A stretch of 36,331 nucleotides of DNA from Candidatus Magasanikbacteria bacterium GW2011_GWA2_37_8 (GCA_000992085.1 LBTN01000004.1:1-36331), one strand, 5' to 3'; positions 8,652 to 18,615 are shown, counted from the stretch's first letter. A program made the numbers and translations. The notes: generated by a model from the letters alone, not told the origin.

Positions 8652-10017
8652 AAGAAAGTTTTGCTAAAAAATAGATAAGTAAAATTATTCCAAACACATG
8701 AAAGAAAGCGGGGGAGGTGAGGTTGATAATTAACAATGCGCCAAGCATGGCTAGTAGCAAAGTTTGAGGCTTTGCTTTTTTTATTATTTTAATAATTAAT
8801 GTTAACCATAGTATCAAACCAATTAATCCCATTTCTGCCCAAATTTCTAAATAGCCCCAATCAAAGTGGGGGGTGGTGATGGTTTGTTTAAATACGGGGC
8901 TATACACAGTTACCGTGTCGCCCAAACCAAGGCCTGCAATTGGGGAATTGATAATTTTTTCTTTAATCTTTGGTAAAAGTAACATTCGACTAAGCGAGCT
9001 ATCTTCGATTGATGGGCTGGCAATACTTTGTAAACGCAGGCCAAATATTTCCCAACCCAAACTCTGGCCACGACTGGCAGTAAAATGAATAGTGGTAAAA
9101 CCAATTATTAAAATAAAAGCAAAGACAATACTGTATTTTAAACAACTTAACCAGTAATCTTTTTTAAAAAGTAGTAATGTGCCAACAAACAAAGCCACAT
9201 AATATATACGAGTTAGATTAATTACTAAAACCAAAATAGTAATTATTCCTACGATCCAATTAAGTTTGGTATTTTTTTGTTTAATTAATTCGAATATTAT
9301 CCAAAGTATTATTGGTACAATTAGCAGATGTTCGTTTAAAACCAAACGAAAAAAATAAAAAGGCAAGGCGGTAATTTTGCCGCCAGCAACATCGCGATAC
9401 CAGTGATAGTAACTATCTTGTAAAGAAAATAGGCCACTAGAAAAACCAAAAAAAGTACCGGTGATAATAATAAAATTGCCAACTAAAGTGGCAATTAAAA
9501 TATTTTTGGTTACATTTAAAAATTTCGGATTATTGGTAATAATTTCTTTAAGTGGGAAATAATAACCCAAAAATAAATAGGGGATTAGGTCGGAGATAAC
9601 GGCGTTTAGATTATGTCCATTTTTAAAACCAATTATGGCAGAGATAATTGCCCAAATTCCAATACCCAAAATAATAAAAAAGAATTTATCGTTAGTAATA
9701 TCTTTGGTTTTCTTTTCTTTAATTTTTTGTGCTAAAAAAATAGTTAAAGAAAAAATTAGAAGTAGGGTGCGTAGAGTTACACTGCCAACACCTAAATAAC
9801 TGCCCGACCCGCCTAAAATTATTTCTCCGGCAATTATATACCATCCCCAGTTGTTGTTTTTGATTAATAAATAACTGGTGGCACAAGCAACAATAATTGA
9901 TAATAAAGTATTAACAATACTAGCGCCAAGCAGCGGAGTTTCGGGTGTAAAAATAAAAGAAAATATTCTTAATAAAAAGAATATAGCCAGAGATAACCAA
10001 AAAATCTTTTTTGACAT
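8623..10017 (-). CDS. O-antigen ligase/polymerase-like membrane protein
   Basis: Multi-TM protein with late periplasmic loop and ..SPIAGLGLGDTVTVYSP..TPHFDWGYLEIWAEMGLIGLILWLTLI (Wzy/WaaL-type). Confidence 0.8.
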   Translation of the reverse strand: MSKKIFWLSLAIFFLLRIFSFIFTPETPLLGASIVNTLLSIIVACATSYLLIKNNNWGWYIIAGEIILGGSGSYLGVGSVTLRTLLLIFSLTIFLAQKIKEKKTKDITNDKFFFIILGIGIWAIISAIIGFKNGHNLNAVISDLIPYLFLGYYFPLKEIITNNPKFLNVTKNILIATLVGNFIIITGTFFGFSSGLFSLQDSYYHWYRDVAGGKITALPFYFFRLVLNEHLLIVPIILWIIFELIKQKNTKLNWIVGIITILVLVINLTRIYYVALFVGTLLLFKKDYWLSCLKYSIVFAFILIIGFTTIHFTASRGQSLGWEIFGLRLQSIASPSIEDSSLSRMLLLPKIKEKIINSPIAGLGLGDTVTVYSPVFKQTITTPHFDWGYLEIWAEMGLIGLILWLTLIIKIIKKAKPQTLLLAMLGALLIINLTSPAFFHVFGIILLIYFLAKLSCDKSIPTTN

Positions 10018-10020
10018 AGT

Positions 10021-10944
10021 TTAAACCATTTTAGCAGTGTCTAAATCACGAATGCCATTTACCCATGCCAAGGCAGTCATAATATTTTTTCCTTCCGGTT
10101 GTAGAGTAATAATTTCTAAAGCACCTTGCCCGCACCCAATCAATATTTTATATTTTTCTAAAATAATTTTCCCCGTAGGTATTTTTTCGGTTGTGGGTTT
10201 GATGTTTATTAGTTTGATTCGTTTATCTTTAAAAGTAGTCCAAACCCCTGGCCATATTTCTAAACCACGCCCTAGATTATAAATTTCTGTAGCGGTTTTG
10301 TTCCAATCTATCCGCCCGCTTTCTTTGGTGAACATAGTACAAAAAGTAACTTTTGTTTCATCCTGAATTTGAGGTTTGATTGTGCCTTTTAAGTACTTCG
10401 GGGTAGCCTCTAAAAGCCCTAAAATTGCCATTTTTAGAAGCTTGGCGGATAAAGTAGTGTAAGTGTCGGTTGGATCGATTTTTAAGGTGTTTTGAAGCAA
10501 AATTGGCCCGTGATCCATTTTTTCGTCCATAACCATAATGGATACCCCGGTTTCGGATTCGCCGTTAATTAAAACCGATTGAATAGGGGAGGCGCCACGA
10601 TATTTTGGCAAAAGCGAAGGGTGGACGTTGATTGATCCAAATTTGGGTGTTTCTACAATTTGTTTGGGGATAATTAGCCCATATTCGCAAACAATATTTA
10701 AATCAATATTGGTTGGCAATTTGTATTCTTTTAATTTTTCTGGTTGATCAATTTTTAAATTATATTTTTCGGCCACAATTTTTACTGGTGATTTTTGTAA
10801 TTCTTGTTTACGACCTACTGGGCGATCAGGTTGGGTAATTACTAGTTCAATATCAAAATCAGCGCTATCAATCAGCGCTTCCAAAATTCCAGCAGCAAAA
10901 TTTTCTGTGCCAAAAAAAATAATTTTTGGTTTTTCATTTTCCAT
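10021..10944 (-). CDS. fmt: Methionyl-tRNA formyltransferase
   Basis: KIIFFGTENFAAGILEAL..QPDRPVGRKQ..SINVHPSLLPKYRGASPIQ..MDEKMDHGPIL; start reassigned to MENEKPK. Confidence 0.95.
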   Translation of the reverse strand: MENEKPKIIFFGTENFAAGILEALIDSADFDIELVITQPDRPVGRKQELQKSPVKIVAEKYNLKIDQPEKLKEYKLPTNIDLNIVCEYGLIIPKQIVETPKFGSINVHPSLLPKYRGASPIQSVLINGESETGVSIMVMDEKMDHGPILLQNTLKIDPTDTYTTLSAKLLKMAILGLLEATPKYLKGTIKPQIQDETKVTFCTMFTKESGRIDWNKTATEIYNLGRGLEIWPGVWTTFKDKRIKLINIKPTTEKIPTGKIILEKYKILIGCGQGALEIITLQPEGKNIMTALAWVNGIRDLDTAKMV

Positions 10945-10951
10945 AATTTTT

Positions 10952-11434
10952 CTATTCTTGTTTAGCTTCAAAAATGTCTTTAGCTTTATCAATAAACAAA
11001 ATTCCGTTTAAATGATCAACCTCATGCTGAATAACACGCGCGAAAAAATCTTGAGCAACAAAATTTAATGTTTTACCACTTTCATCCAGTGCCTGTACTT
11101 TTATTTTGGTGTAGCGTTTTACTTTGCCAAATAGTTTTGGTACCGACAAACAACCTTCTGTATCCCAAGCGGTTTTTCGGCTAAGTTTTTCCCATTCTGG
11201 ATTAACTAAAATTAAATCCTGTTTTTTATTTGGTGTAGCCTCTTTGCCGATTACACATAAGCGAATATTGTGGTTTACTTGTGGCGCGGCCAAACCAATG
11301 CCGTCGGCAGCATACATTATAGGTACCATTTCTTTAATTAATTTTTTAGCTGTGGCTGTTTTTAAAAAACTCACCTCAATTTCTTTAGAGCGTTCTCGTA
11401 AACTTTTTGTTGGTAGAGTAATAATTTTTAACAT
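10952..11434 (-). CDS. def: Peptide deformylase
   Basis: DGIGLAAPQVN, EGCLSVP, QHEVDHLNGILF. Confidence 0.97.
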   Translation of the reverse strand: MLKIITLPTKSLRERSKEIEVSFLKTATAKKLIKEMVPIMYAADGIGLAAPQVNHNIRLCVIGKEATPNKKQDLILVNPEWEKLSRKTAWDTEGCLSVPKLFGKVKRYTKIKVQALDESGKTLNFVAQDFFARVIQHEVDHLNGILFIDKAKDIFEAKQE

Positions 11435-11441
11435 ATTTATT

Positions 11442-11542
11442 AAGGAAAAAGGAGTAAGGAATAATGTGAAAATAATAAGGAATAAAACGGATATATTTAA
11501 AATTTATTTATTCCTTATTCTTTACTTCTTTATCTTTATTGT
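11442..11542. repeat. Two inverted arms of a 7-bp-periodic repeat (consensus about RRARTAA)
   Basis: Left AAGGAAA-AAGGAGT-AAGGAAT-AATGTGA-AAATAAT-AAGGAAT (11442-11483); right TTATTCC-TTATTCT-TTACTTC-TTTATCT-TTATTGT (11508-11542). Confidence 0.7.
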
Positions 11543-11789
11543 TCACCTGTTTGGCTTTCCAAAAAAATAATTTGCCTGGGCTAGAAACGTTACTGTCTTT
11601 AATTTCAGCAAATATTTGCCGGGCCTGACTTACGCCAATTTTTTTTATTATACCTAAATACATGGCAAATTTTTTTCTTTCGCCAAAAGCACTAGAAATC
11701 ACATCGGTCCAGTAATGTACTTCGGAGTGGATGTTTTTGTTTTTTTTAACGTCAATTTTATTTTTTATCAGACTCGATAGGTTGTCCAT
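11508..11789 (-). CDS. Small conserved-looking hypothetical protein
   Basis: 93-aa ORF in the operon between memo/ligB-like and def; C-terminus VNNKDKEVKNKE is encoded by the heptamer repeat arm. Confidence 0.6.
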   Translation of the reverse strand: MDNLSSLIKNKIDVKKNKNIHSEVHYWTDVISSAFGERKKFAMYLGIIKKIGVSQARQIFAEIKDSNVSSPGKLFFWKAKQVNNKDKEVKNKE

Positions 11790-11793
11790 ATTA

Positions 11794-12585
11794 TTAAATT
11801 ACGAAATTGGCTGTGAGGTAGCCTACGCCAAATGGCCCCTCGTAATTATATATTTTGTAGGTGTATTTCATATTAGATAAAATACCCATCAAAATCAAGA
11901 AAGATCGGAAACCGCATTCGGCAGCATTTTCTACAAATTTTGGATCTAGCTTTAGCATACCAGCAATATTATTGGTTGCTAATAATTCTTGAATTTTTTG
12001 ATCAAATTCGGCTCCGGCAGGATTGAATCCGGCGGGTGCATCGGTAGTTAGGGCATGCGACAAGTCTCCAGAAGCAATTACTGCTATTCGTTTGGTGGTA
12101 TTAGTAATAAATTCTTTTAGTAAATAGCCAAAATCAAAATGGGTTTTCCAACTTAGTTGGCTAAATCCTATTGGTAACAAACGAACGTTTGGCAAATGAC
12201 GAGTGAGATAAAATAGTGGCACAGCTGCGCCGGGGTCAAGTTTTTCTTCGCTAACCATAGCAATTGGCACCCCTTTTTCTTTGCCGCTTTCTCTAAGTAT
12301 GGCAGATAGGTGTAATTCGCCTTTGAATTTTAATTTGGTGGTTAGGTCTCCAAATTGGCGCAAATCGGTTTCATATTCGGGGTGAACGTTTAAAGTAAAA
12401 GCGTCATCGAAGTAGCTGCCATGAGGGGAAATTAACAAAATGACGTCTGGTTTGGTTGAATATAAATCTTCCTCTAGTTTTTCTAGAGCTTGTTTGGTTT
12501 TTTCTACTTTTTTTATTGCCTCTTGACCGATAGCTGGGATAAGTAGTGGGGGGTGAGGAGTGATAGCTGCAAAAACTAAAGGCAT
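11794..12585 (-). CDS. LigB-superfamily (class III extradiol dioxygenase / MEMO-like) protein
   Basis: AAITPHPPLLIPAIG..ISPHGSYF..DPGAAVPLFYL..VIASGDLSHAL..GPFGVGYLTA. Confidence 0.85.
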   Translation of the reverse strand: MPLVFAAITPHPPLLIPAIGQEAIKKVEKTKQALEKLEEDLYSTKPDVILLISPHGSYFDDAFTLNVHPEYETDLRQFGDLTTKLKFKGELHLSAILRESGKEKGVPIAMVSEEKLDPGAAVPLFYLTRHLPNVRLLPIGFSQLSWKTHFDFGYLLKEFITNTTKRIAVIASGDLSHALTTDAPAGFNPAGAEFDQKIQELLATNNIAGMLKLDPKFVENAAECGFRSFLILMGILSNMKYTYKIYNYEGPFGVGYLTANFVI

Positions 12586-12605
12586 AAAATATTATTTAAA
12601 TTTAA

Positions 12606-14807
12606 TTATTCTTTAGCAATAGTAACTTTTTCTGTTACCGCCCATTCGGCTAATTTATTTGGTTCTATAAAACGATTATTATAATCGGGATTACCCATTG
12701 TTAGAATAATGTATTGTTTTTTATCTTTTCTGTCTTGTATTAACATAATCAAAATTGAACCTGCTTCTCCAGTATAGCCGGTTTTACTGGCTAAAATTTG
12801 ATAGTTACGTCCGGTAGTAGAAATTAGTTGATTGGTATTTATTAAATTATGTGTGGCCACCTTGTTTTTATTTAATGTTTCTTTAAAAGTATATTTGGTT
12901 TGCGATAGAATGTTTTTTATAGTGCTATTACTTAGTATTTTGGTAAATATTTTTAGTAGATCACGAGCGGTAGATTTATTTCCATCATCTAAACCAGTAA
13001 CATCGGTTATAATACTATTATCTGCGCCCCATTCGGCCAACTGGTCATTAGCAGATTTGATAAATTCTTTTTCGGTTAAGCCGGTTGCCTGAGCAACCAT
13101 ACGGGCGGTGTTATTTACAGAAGCAATCAGCATGGTATTTAGCAGGTCTTTGTTTTTAATTTTTTCGCCATCAATTAAGTTTAATAAATTACCGTATGCC
13201 TCATATTTACTTTTGGTGTATGTAGTTATTTTATTTTGATCAAAATTATTACTCAAAGCTTCGTAAGCGGTAATTAATTTAGTAAGAGAGGCGATCGAAC
13301 GAACCGTATCGATATTTTTTCCAGCCAAAATTCTACCACTTGGATATTCGGCAACTAAATAAGTAGGTACGTTAGTTTTGAACAAATCTTCTGGTGGGGC
13401 AGTAGAATCACCCAAGAATTTATTTTTGGCTGATAATAAACTAGCATTTAAAAATAGTGGTTCGCCTTCGGGGATTCCCATAGCAGTGGTGGCAGAAATA
13501 CTAACGATATTGTTGTTTTTGTAACCCAGTGCTATAAAAGTTTCTTCATCTGTGATTTTGCGTTTTAATCCTTTGTCGATTACATAAACATTTTTACTGC
13601 CTATTGCTTTAATCAAAACTCCATCTTGTAGATTGATGGGCAGATCGGCTACTGGGTATTTTTTTAATTCGGCTAGTTTATGTTTTTCAATTTTTAAATT
13701 TTTGAAATTAATTTCGACGACCCGTTTATCGGTTACTGGAAAAAGGGTTCCATCTTTTAATAAGTAATAATTATTATTCAAATCTGTAATTTGATAAATA
13801 ACACCCTGGGGCGCAATAGTAGAAGCAGTGATTACAGAACCAATAGTATAGCCGTTTAGATCGGGCGCGGCAACTTCGATGATTTCGTCTGGGTTATAAC
13901 CCATTTTCCGTACTACTTCTTCTGAAGCGAATGGACGTAATACATCGTAATCTAACAAATATATACCGTTTGGCGATCTTAAAATAGAATAATTAGGAAA
14001 AGAAATTGGAGCACCAGTAGGATAGTTGCTTAATTCTGTATCTGGTACAAGCATCGCCATTTTGGGGTCAATGCGTGTAACCAAAGCAGTTAGGCTAGCA
14101 AATTTTCTTTTTTTACCATCTTGCAACAACCACATTTCGCTACTGCTGGCAGATTTTAGCAGCGAACCGTTAGGATAAACTTGGCCAAACCAAGTTTCCC
14201 AAATTCTCCAAAAGTTTTTATTACCGTTTAAGTGTGGAGTGTAGGTATAAAGAAAAGCGGTTGCCCAACTTTGGGGAACAATTTCGGTATTATCTATTAC
14301 TGTTAAAGATCCTTGTTTTTTGATATAAGATTTGTCGCTGTTGTTGTAATACCACCGCATAATAGCTGCCGCATTTTCTACCTGATTAGCAAATCCTTTT
14401 TTAGTTTGGATGCGCAAATCATCCATACTACAACTATCGCAAACAGCATAACCGGTTGCCCAATCTAATTGCTTGGTAGTAGGGGAGTCGTCGGTAATTA
14501 AGCTTTGTTCTTTTTGTAAAGTAACTAATAAAAATTTAGGATTGATTTGATAGGTCTTGGCAGAATCGTAAATAATGTCGGCTGCTGTTTTAGTTGTACC
14601 AGTAGAATCGGTTGCCTTATAGTTACGCAAATAACTACCTCGGTCGTCTAGAAATTGTTGAACGTCGGTTCTAGTCCAGCTACAGTCTTGTAATTCTGCA
14701 TCGGAAATAATAAATTGAGGATTAAATTCGGTTTGAGCAAAAACAAAAAGGGGCTCTGATAGTATAATAACAGATAAAACAAAAATGCTAATTTTTTTCA
14801 GTAACAT
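12606..14807 (-). CDS. Multidomain secreted protein: N-terminal lysozyme-like domain plus C-terminal S11 D-Ala-D-Ala carboxypeptidase
   Basis: Signal-like N-terminus; INPKFLLVTLQKEQSLITDDSPTTKQLDWATGYAVCD; SxxK in SIASLTKL, SxN in ASVNNTARM, KTG in ASKTGYTGEAG. Confidence 0.88.
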   Translation of the reverse strand: MLLKKISIFVLSVIILSEPLFVFAQTEFNPQFIISDAELQDCSWTRTDVQQFLDDRGSYLRNYKATDSTGTTKTAADIIYDSAKTYQINPKFLLVTLQKEQSLITDDSPTTKQLDWATGYAVCDSCSMDDLRIQTKKGFANQVENAAAIMRWYYNNSDKSYIKKQGSLTVIDNTEIVPQSWATAFLYTYTPHLNGNKNFWRIWETWFGQVYPNGSLLKSASSSEMWLLQDGKKRKFASLTALVTRIDPKMAMLVPDTELSNYPTGAPISFPNYSILRSPNGIYLLDYDVLRPFASEEVVRKMGYNPDEIIEVAAPDLNGYTIGSVITASTIAPQGVIYQITDLNNNYYLLKDGTLFPVTDKRVVEINFKNLKIEKHKLAELKKYPVADLPINLQDGVLIKAIGSKNVYVIDKGLKRKITDEETFIALGYKNNNIVSISATTAMGIPEGEPLFLNASLLSAKNKFLGDSTAPPEDLFKTNVPTYLVAEYPSGRILAGKNIDTVRSIASLTKLITAYEALSNNFDQNKITTYTKSKYEAYGNLLNLIDGEKIKNKDLLNTMLIASVNNTARMVAQATGLTEKEFIKSANDQLAEWGADNSIITDVTGLDDGNKSTARDLLKIFTKILSNSTIKNILSQTKYTFKETLNKNKVATHNLINTNQLISTTGRNYQILASKTGYTGEAGSILIMLIQDRKDKKQYIILTMGNPDYNNRFIEPNKLAEWAVTEKVTIAKE

Positions 14808-14857
14808 AAGATAAGCTAATTATTTACAACTAATATTATACCACATTTTATCATAAC

Positions 14858-14885
14858 AAAACAACCCCATAAAAGAGGTTGTTTT
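14858..14885 (-). terminator. Rho-independent terminator downstream of clpB
   Basis: 9-bp perfect stem AAAACAACC / GGTTGTTTT with U-run on minus strand. Confidence 0.8.
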
Positions 14886-14893
14886 AGCCAAAA

Positions 14894-17530
14894 TTACTTT
14901 ATGGAAATTTTGCCTTTTTCCGTTGTAACTTTTACAGTTTTTCCTTCTTTTATTTTACCTTCGATAATACGTAGAGCAAGTTCGTCTAGTAATTCATGTT
15001 GAATAAGGCGTTTTAATGGCCGAGCGCCATAATCGGGGTTGTAACCTTCTTTTGCCAATAATTTTTTGGCGGATTCGTCTACTATTAGGGTAATTTTCTT
15101 TTCTTTTAAACGTTTATCCACTTCTTCTAATTGTAGCTCAACGATTTTTTCTATTTCTTTTTCTGCTAAAGATTGGAACACTACAATTTCATCAATACGG
15201 TTCAAAAATTCCGGTTTAAAATAATCACGTAAAGATTCCATTATTTTGTCTTTAACACCCTTGTCTTTTGTTGTTTTAGGAGTGGTGTGACCATCTTCAA
15301 AACCAAATTCACCACGTTTATTCATATCGAGTATCATTTGGCTGCCAATATTGCTGGTTAATATTAAAACAGTATTTTTGAAGTTTACTTTGCGTCCTTT
15401 AGCATCGGTAACTTGGCCTTCATCTAAAATTTGTAACAAGATGTTAAAAACATCAGGGTGGGCTTTTTCAATTTCATCAAATAAGACCACAGCATAAGGG
15501 CGACGACGGATAATTTCGGTTAATTGTCCGCCTTCATCATAACCAACATAACCAGGAGGTGATCCAACAATTTTGGAAACCGCGTGTTTTTCCATATATT
15601 CACTCATATCTACTCGAACAAGTGATTCTTCGGTATCGAATAGATACTCTGCCAAAGCTTTGGCGAGTTCGGTTTTACCTACACCGGTTGGTCCAAGGAA
15701 AATAAATGATCCAATTGGGCGATTTGGTTCTGAGATACCAGCACGTGAACGACGAATAGCGTTTGATACGGCGCTAATTGCTTCTTCTTGCCCGATAACT
15801 CTACTACCCAAAACAGTTTCTAATTTAGTTAATTTTTTAGTTTCACTTTCTAACATTTTAGTTACTGGTACGCCGGTCCAACGAGCAACAACGGCTGCGA
15901 TATCTTCTTCGGTTACTTCTTCTTTTAAAATACCATGTTCGCGTTGTTGTTCTATTAATTTTTTTTCAGCTTGGCGAATTTCGCCTTCAAGTAGCGGGAT
16001 GCGACCATAACGAATCTCAGCTACTTTTTGTAAATCACCTTTACGTTCTTCAATTTCGGCTTGTTGTTTTAGGTGGTCAATTTCTTTTTTGTGACCATGA
16101 ATACGCATGATTAATTCTTTTTCATTTTTCCATTTGGCTTCTAATTCTAAACTTTGTTCTTTTAAATCAGCCAAATCTTTTTCGGCTTTTTTAAGACGTT
16201 CTTTAGAATCTTTATCCTTTTCTTTTTTTAAGGCGCGTTTTTCAATTTCTAATTTAATCATCGTGCGTTTCATTTTGTCCAATTCTTCGGGCATAGAGTT
16301 TATTTCTAATCGTAATGCCGAAGCGGCTTCATCCATCAGGTCGATGGCTTTATCTGGCAAAAAGCGATCAGATAAATAGCGGCTGGATAATTTTACTGCA
16401 GCAATAAGAGCAGCATCGGTTATGCGTACACCGTGGTGCACTTCGTATTTTTCTTTAATACCACGCATAATGGCTATGGCGTCGTCGAACGATGGCTCGT
16501 TTACCATCACTGGTTGAAAGCGACGTTCTAGAGCTGCGTCTTTTTCAATATGTTTTTGGTATTCTTTTAAAGTGGTTGCACCGATGGCGTGTAATTCGCC
16601 ACGAGCTAGCATCGGCTTTAACATATTAGAGGCGTCCATTGATCCTTCGGATGCGCCAGCGCCAACAATGGTGTGTAATTCGTCGATAAATAAAATAAAC
16701 TTACCAGCGGCAGCGTTGATTTCTTTAAGAACTGCTTTTAAACGTTCTTCAAATTCGCCGCGAAATTTTGTGCCAGCCAAAAGTGATCCAATGTCTAAAG
16801 CGATAATTTCTTTGTCTTTAAGTGACTCTGGCACATCGCCATTAACAATACGTTGGGCTAAGCCTTCAACAATGGCGGTTTTACCAGTGCCCGGTTCGCC
16901 AATTAATACTGGATTGTTTTTTGTACGACGTGATAAAATTTGCATTACTCGGCGAACCTCATCATCGCGGCCAATTACTGGGTCGATTTTTTCTTTGCGA
17001 GCTAAATCAGTTAAATTTTTACCATATTTTTCGAGAGCGTTGTACTTGCTTTCTGGTTCCGGTGAATCTACTTTTTGATTACCGCGAATTCCTGCTAAAA
17101 CTTTTAGAGCGTCATCATAGGTCATACCATGTTTAGTGAGCAAATCACTAATAGGATTTTTGTTAACTAAAAAAGCAAGTAGTAAATGTTCGACACTAAT
17201 AAATTCATCACCCATTTTTTGGGCTTCAGCACCAGCAGTTTGGAATATATATATCATAGCCTGCCCAAGCATAATCTGGCCAATACCACCAGCAGGTATA
17301 GCGTCTTTTTGTTTGGGTAGATGGTCGATTAGCGACTGTATGCCAGCCTTTAGTGCAATTAAGTTAACATTGTTTTTGAGCAACATAGATACTACAACAC
17401 CTTCTTCGTCTTCAAGAAAAGCAAAAAAGAGATGAGGTGGTTCTACCTGAGATTGTTTATTCTCCATGGCGATTTGGGCAGCCATTTGAATAGTTTCTTG
17501 AGATTTGTTGGTAAAATTTTGTGGGTTCAT
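14894..17530 (-). CDS. clpB: ATP-dependent chaperone ClpB
   Basis: Clp N domain, two AAA+ modules ([31 protein letters not shown]), coiled-coil middle domain; start reassigned to [12 protein letters not shown] so the operator lies upstream. Confidence 0.95.
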   Translation of the reverse strand: MNPQNFTNKSQETIQMAAQIAMENKQSQVEPPHLFFAFLEDEEGVVVSMLLKNNVNLIALKAGIQSLIDHLPKQKDAIPAGGIGQIMLGQAMIYIFQTAGAEAQKMGDEFISVEHLLLAFLVNKNPISDLLTKHGMTYDDALKVLAGIRGNQKVDSPEPESKYNALEKYGKNLTDLARKEKIDPVIGRDDEVRRVMQILSRRTKNNPVLIGEPGTGKTAIVEGLAQRIVNGDVPESLKDKEIIALDIGSLLAGTKFRGEFEERLKAVLKEINAAAGKFILFIDELHTIVGAGASEGSMDASNMLKPMLARGELHAIGATTLKEYQKHIEKDAALERRFQPVMVNEPSFDDAIAIMRGIKEKYEVHHGVRITDAALIAAVKLSSRYLSDRFLPDKAIDLMDEAASALRLEINSMPEELDKMKRTMIKLEIEKRALKKEKDKDSKERLKKAEKDLADLKEQSLELEAKWKNEKELIMRIHGHKKEIDHLKQQAEIEERKGDLQKVAEIRYGRIPLLEGEIRQAEKKLIEQQREHGILKEEVTEEDIAAVVARWTGVPVTKMLESETKKLTKLETVLGSRVIGQEEAISAVSNAIRRSRAGISEPNRPIGSFIFLGPTGVGKTELAKALAEYLFDTEESLVRVDMSEYMEKHAVSKIVGSPPGYVGYDEGGQLTEIIRRRPYAVVLFDEIEKAHPDVFNILLQILDEGQVTDAKGRKVNFKNTVLILTSNIGSQMILDMNKRGEFGFEDGHTTPKTTKDKGVKDKIMESLRDYFKPEFLNRIDEIVVFQSLAEKEIEKIVELQLEEVDKRLKEKKITLIVDESAKKLLAKEGYNPDYGARPLKRLIQHELLDELALRIIEGKIKEGKTVKVTTEKGKISIK

Positions 17531-17547
17531 ATTAGGATAGTTATTTG

Positions 17548-17574
17548 TTATCACTCTAGTATAGAGAGTGATAA
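17548..17574. promoter_or_regulatory. CIRCE-variant operator (putative HrcA site)
   Basis: TTATCACTC-N9-GAGTGATAA, perfect 9-bp inverted repeat; canonical CIRCE is TTAGCACTC-N9-GAGTGCTAA. Confidence 0.85.
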
Positions 17575-17575
17575 T

Positions 17576-17603
17576 ATTATACAATATTGTAAAAATTTGT
17601 CAA
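17576..17603 (-). promoter_or_regulatory. Sigma70-type promoter of clpB
   Basis: On minus strand TTGACA (17603-17598), 16-nt spacer, TATAAT (17581-17576). Confidence 0.85.
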
Positions 17604-17720
17604 ATGTTGACAAAATGGGGTAAGAAACTTTCCACACCAGATCTAAGTTTTTAATTATTTACAGGTTTGGGGGGTGAGTTTTGTGGATGGTTTTTGTTTA
17701 AAAAAGTGTTACAAAAACTG

Positions 17721-17749
17721 TTGTCAATTTTATTGAATTATGTTAAAGT
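17721..17749 (+). promoter_or_regulatory. Putative promoter for the 17774 operon
   Basis: TTGTCA - 17 nt - TAAAGT with TGn extended -10. Confidence 0.55.
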
Positions 17750-17773
17750 ATAACCGTTTTTAACCATCACAAA

Positions 17774-18334
17774 ATGATAGGAATTATTGATTGTGGTACA
17801 AGTTTTTTAAACCAACTTCAGGGCAGTCTGGAGGATTTGGGTTATACTAGTGATACAATTAACGTAAAGGATGTTAAGAATGAAGATCTTCAACGTTTTT
17901 CTGGTATTATTATTTCTGGCGCACCGATACTTTTAACCTCTGTGGACAAACAAAAATATTTGGATATTTTTGAATTTATAAAAACCATCGGCATCCCTGT
18001 GTTAGGGATTTGTTTTGGCCATCAAGTTATTGGATTGTTGTACGATGCAGAAATTAGTATTATTGATATGGTTAGTAAAAGGTTACCAATAGAAATTGTT
18101 AAGCCGGATGTTTTGTTTTCCGGAGCTAAAAATCATGCTTTATTAAAAGAGGAGCATTCGGAATGCATAACCTTACCAAAAGATTTTGATTTGTTAGCCC
18201 AGTCTAATACTTGTCCTAACGAAGCCATGAAACATAAAGAAAAAAATATTTTTGGTGTTCAGTTCCACCCCGAAATGTCTGGTGCTAACGGGCGAGTGAT
18301 TTTGCAGAATTTTTTGGAGTTGTGTGAGGAGTAA
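17774..18334 (+). CDS. Class I glutamine amidotransferase (GMP synthase GATase-domain-like, standalone)
   Basis: IIISGAP, nucleophile motif GICFGHQ, FGVQFHPE; no ATP-PPase domain attached. Confidence 0.88.
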   Translation: MIGIIDCGTSFLNQLQGSLEDLGYTSDTINVKDVKNEDLQRFSGIIISGAPILLTSVDKQKYLDIFEFIKTIGIPVLGICFGHQVIGLLYDAEISIIDMVSKRLPIEIVKPDVLFSGAKNHALLKEEHSECITLPKDFDLLAQSNTCPNEAMKHKEKNIFGVQFHPEMSGANGRVILQNFLELCEE

Positions 18335-18337
18335 AAT

Positions 18338-18613
18338 ATGTTAATCCGTGTTCATATATTTGTCTCTGGTTTAGTACAAGGTGTAACTTTTCGAGCATTT
18401 GCTAAACAACAAGCAAATTATTTAAAAATAAAAGGTTGGGTAACAAATTTGGATGATGGGCGAGTGGAAATAGTTTTAGAGGGTGAAGAAAAACTAGTAG
18501 AAATTTTAATTAATCAATTAAAGTCTGGCCCGCATTTTGCAAAAATAGAAAATTTTTCTGTTGATTATGAATCGTATAGTGGTGAATTTAAAAATTTTAG
18601 TATAAAGTATTAA
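18338..18613 (+). CDS. Acylphosphatase
   Basis: VHIFVSGLVQGVTFRAFAKQQANYLKIKGWVTNLDDGRVEIVLEG. Confidence 0.95.
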   Translation: MLIRVHIFVSGLVQGVTFRAFAKQQANYLKIKGWVTNLDDGRVEIVLEGEEKLVEILINQLKSGPHFAKIENFSVDYESYSGEFKNFSIKY

Positions 18614-18615
18614 CT

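Noticed and set aside
15573-17435. Several plus-strand ORFs antisense to clpB (15573-16010, 16107-16379, 16572-17078, 16921-17136, 17136-17435)
   Set aside because: They lie opposite a strongly conserved clpB and show no recognisable domains; typical shadow ORFs.
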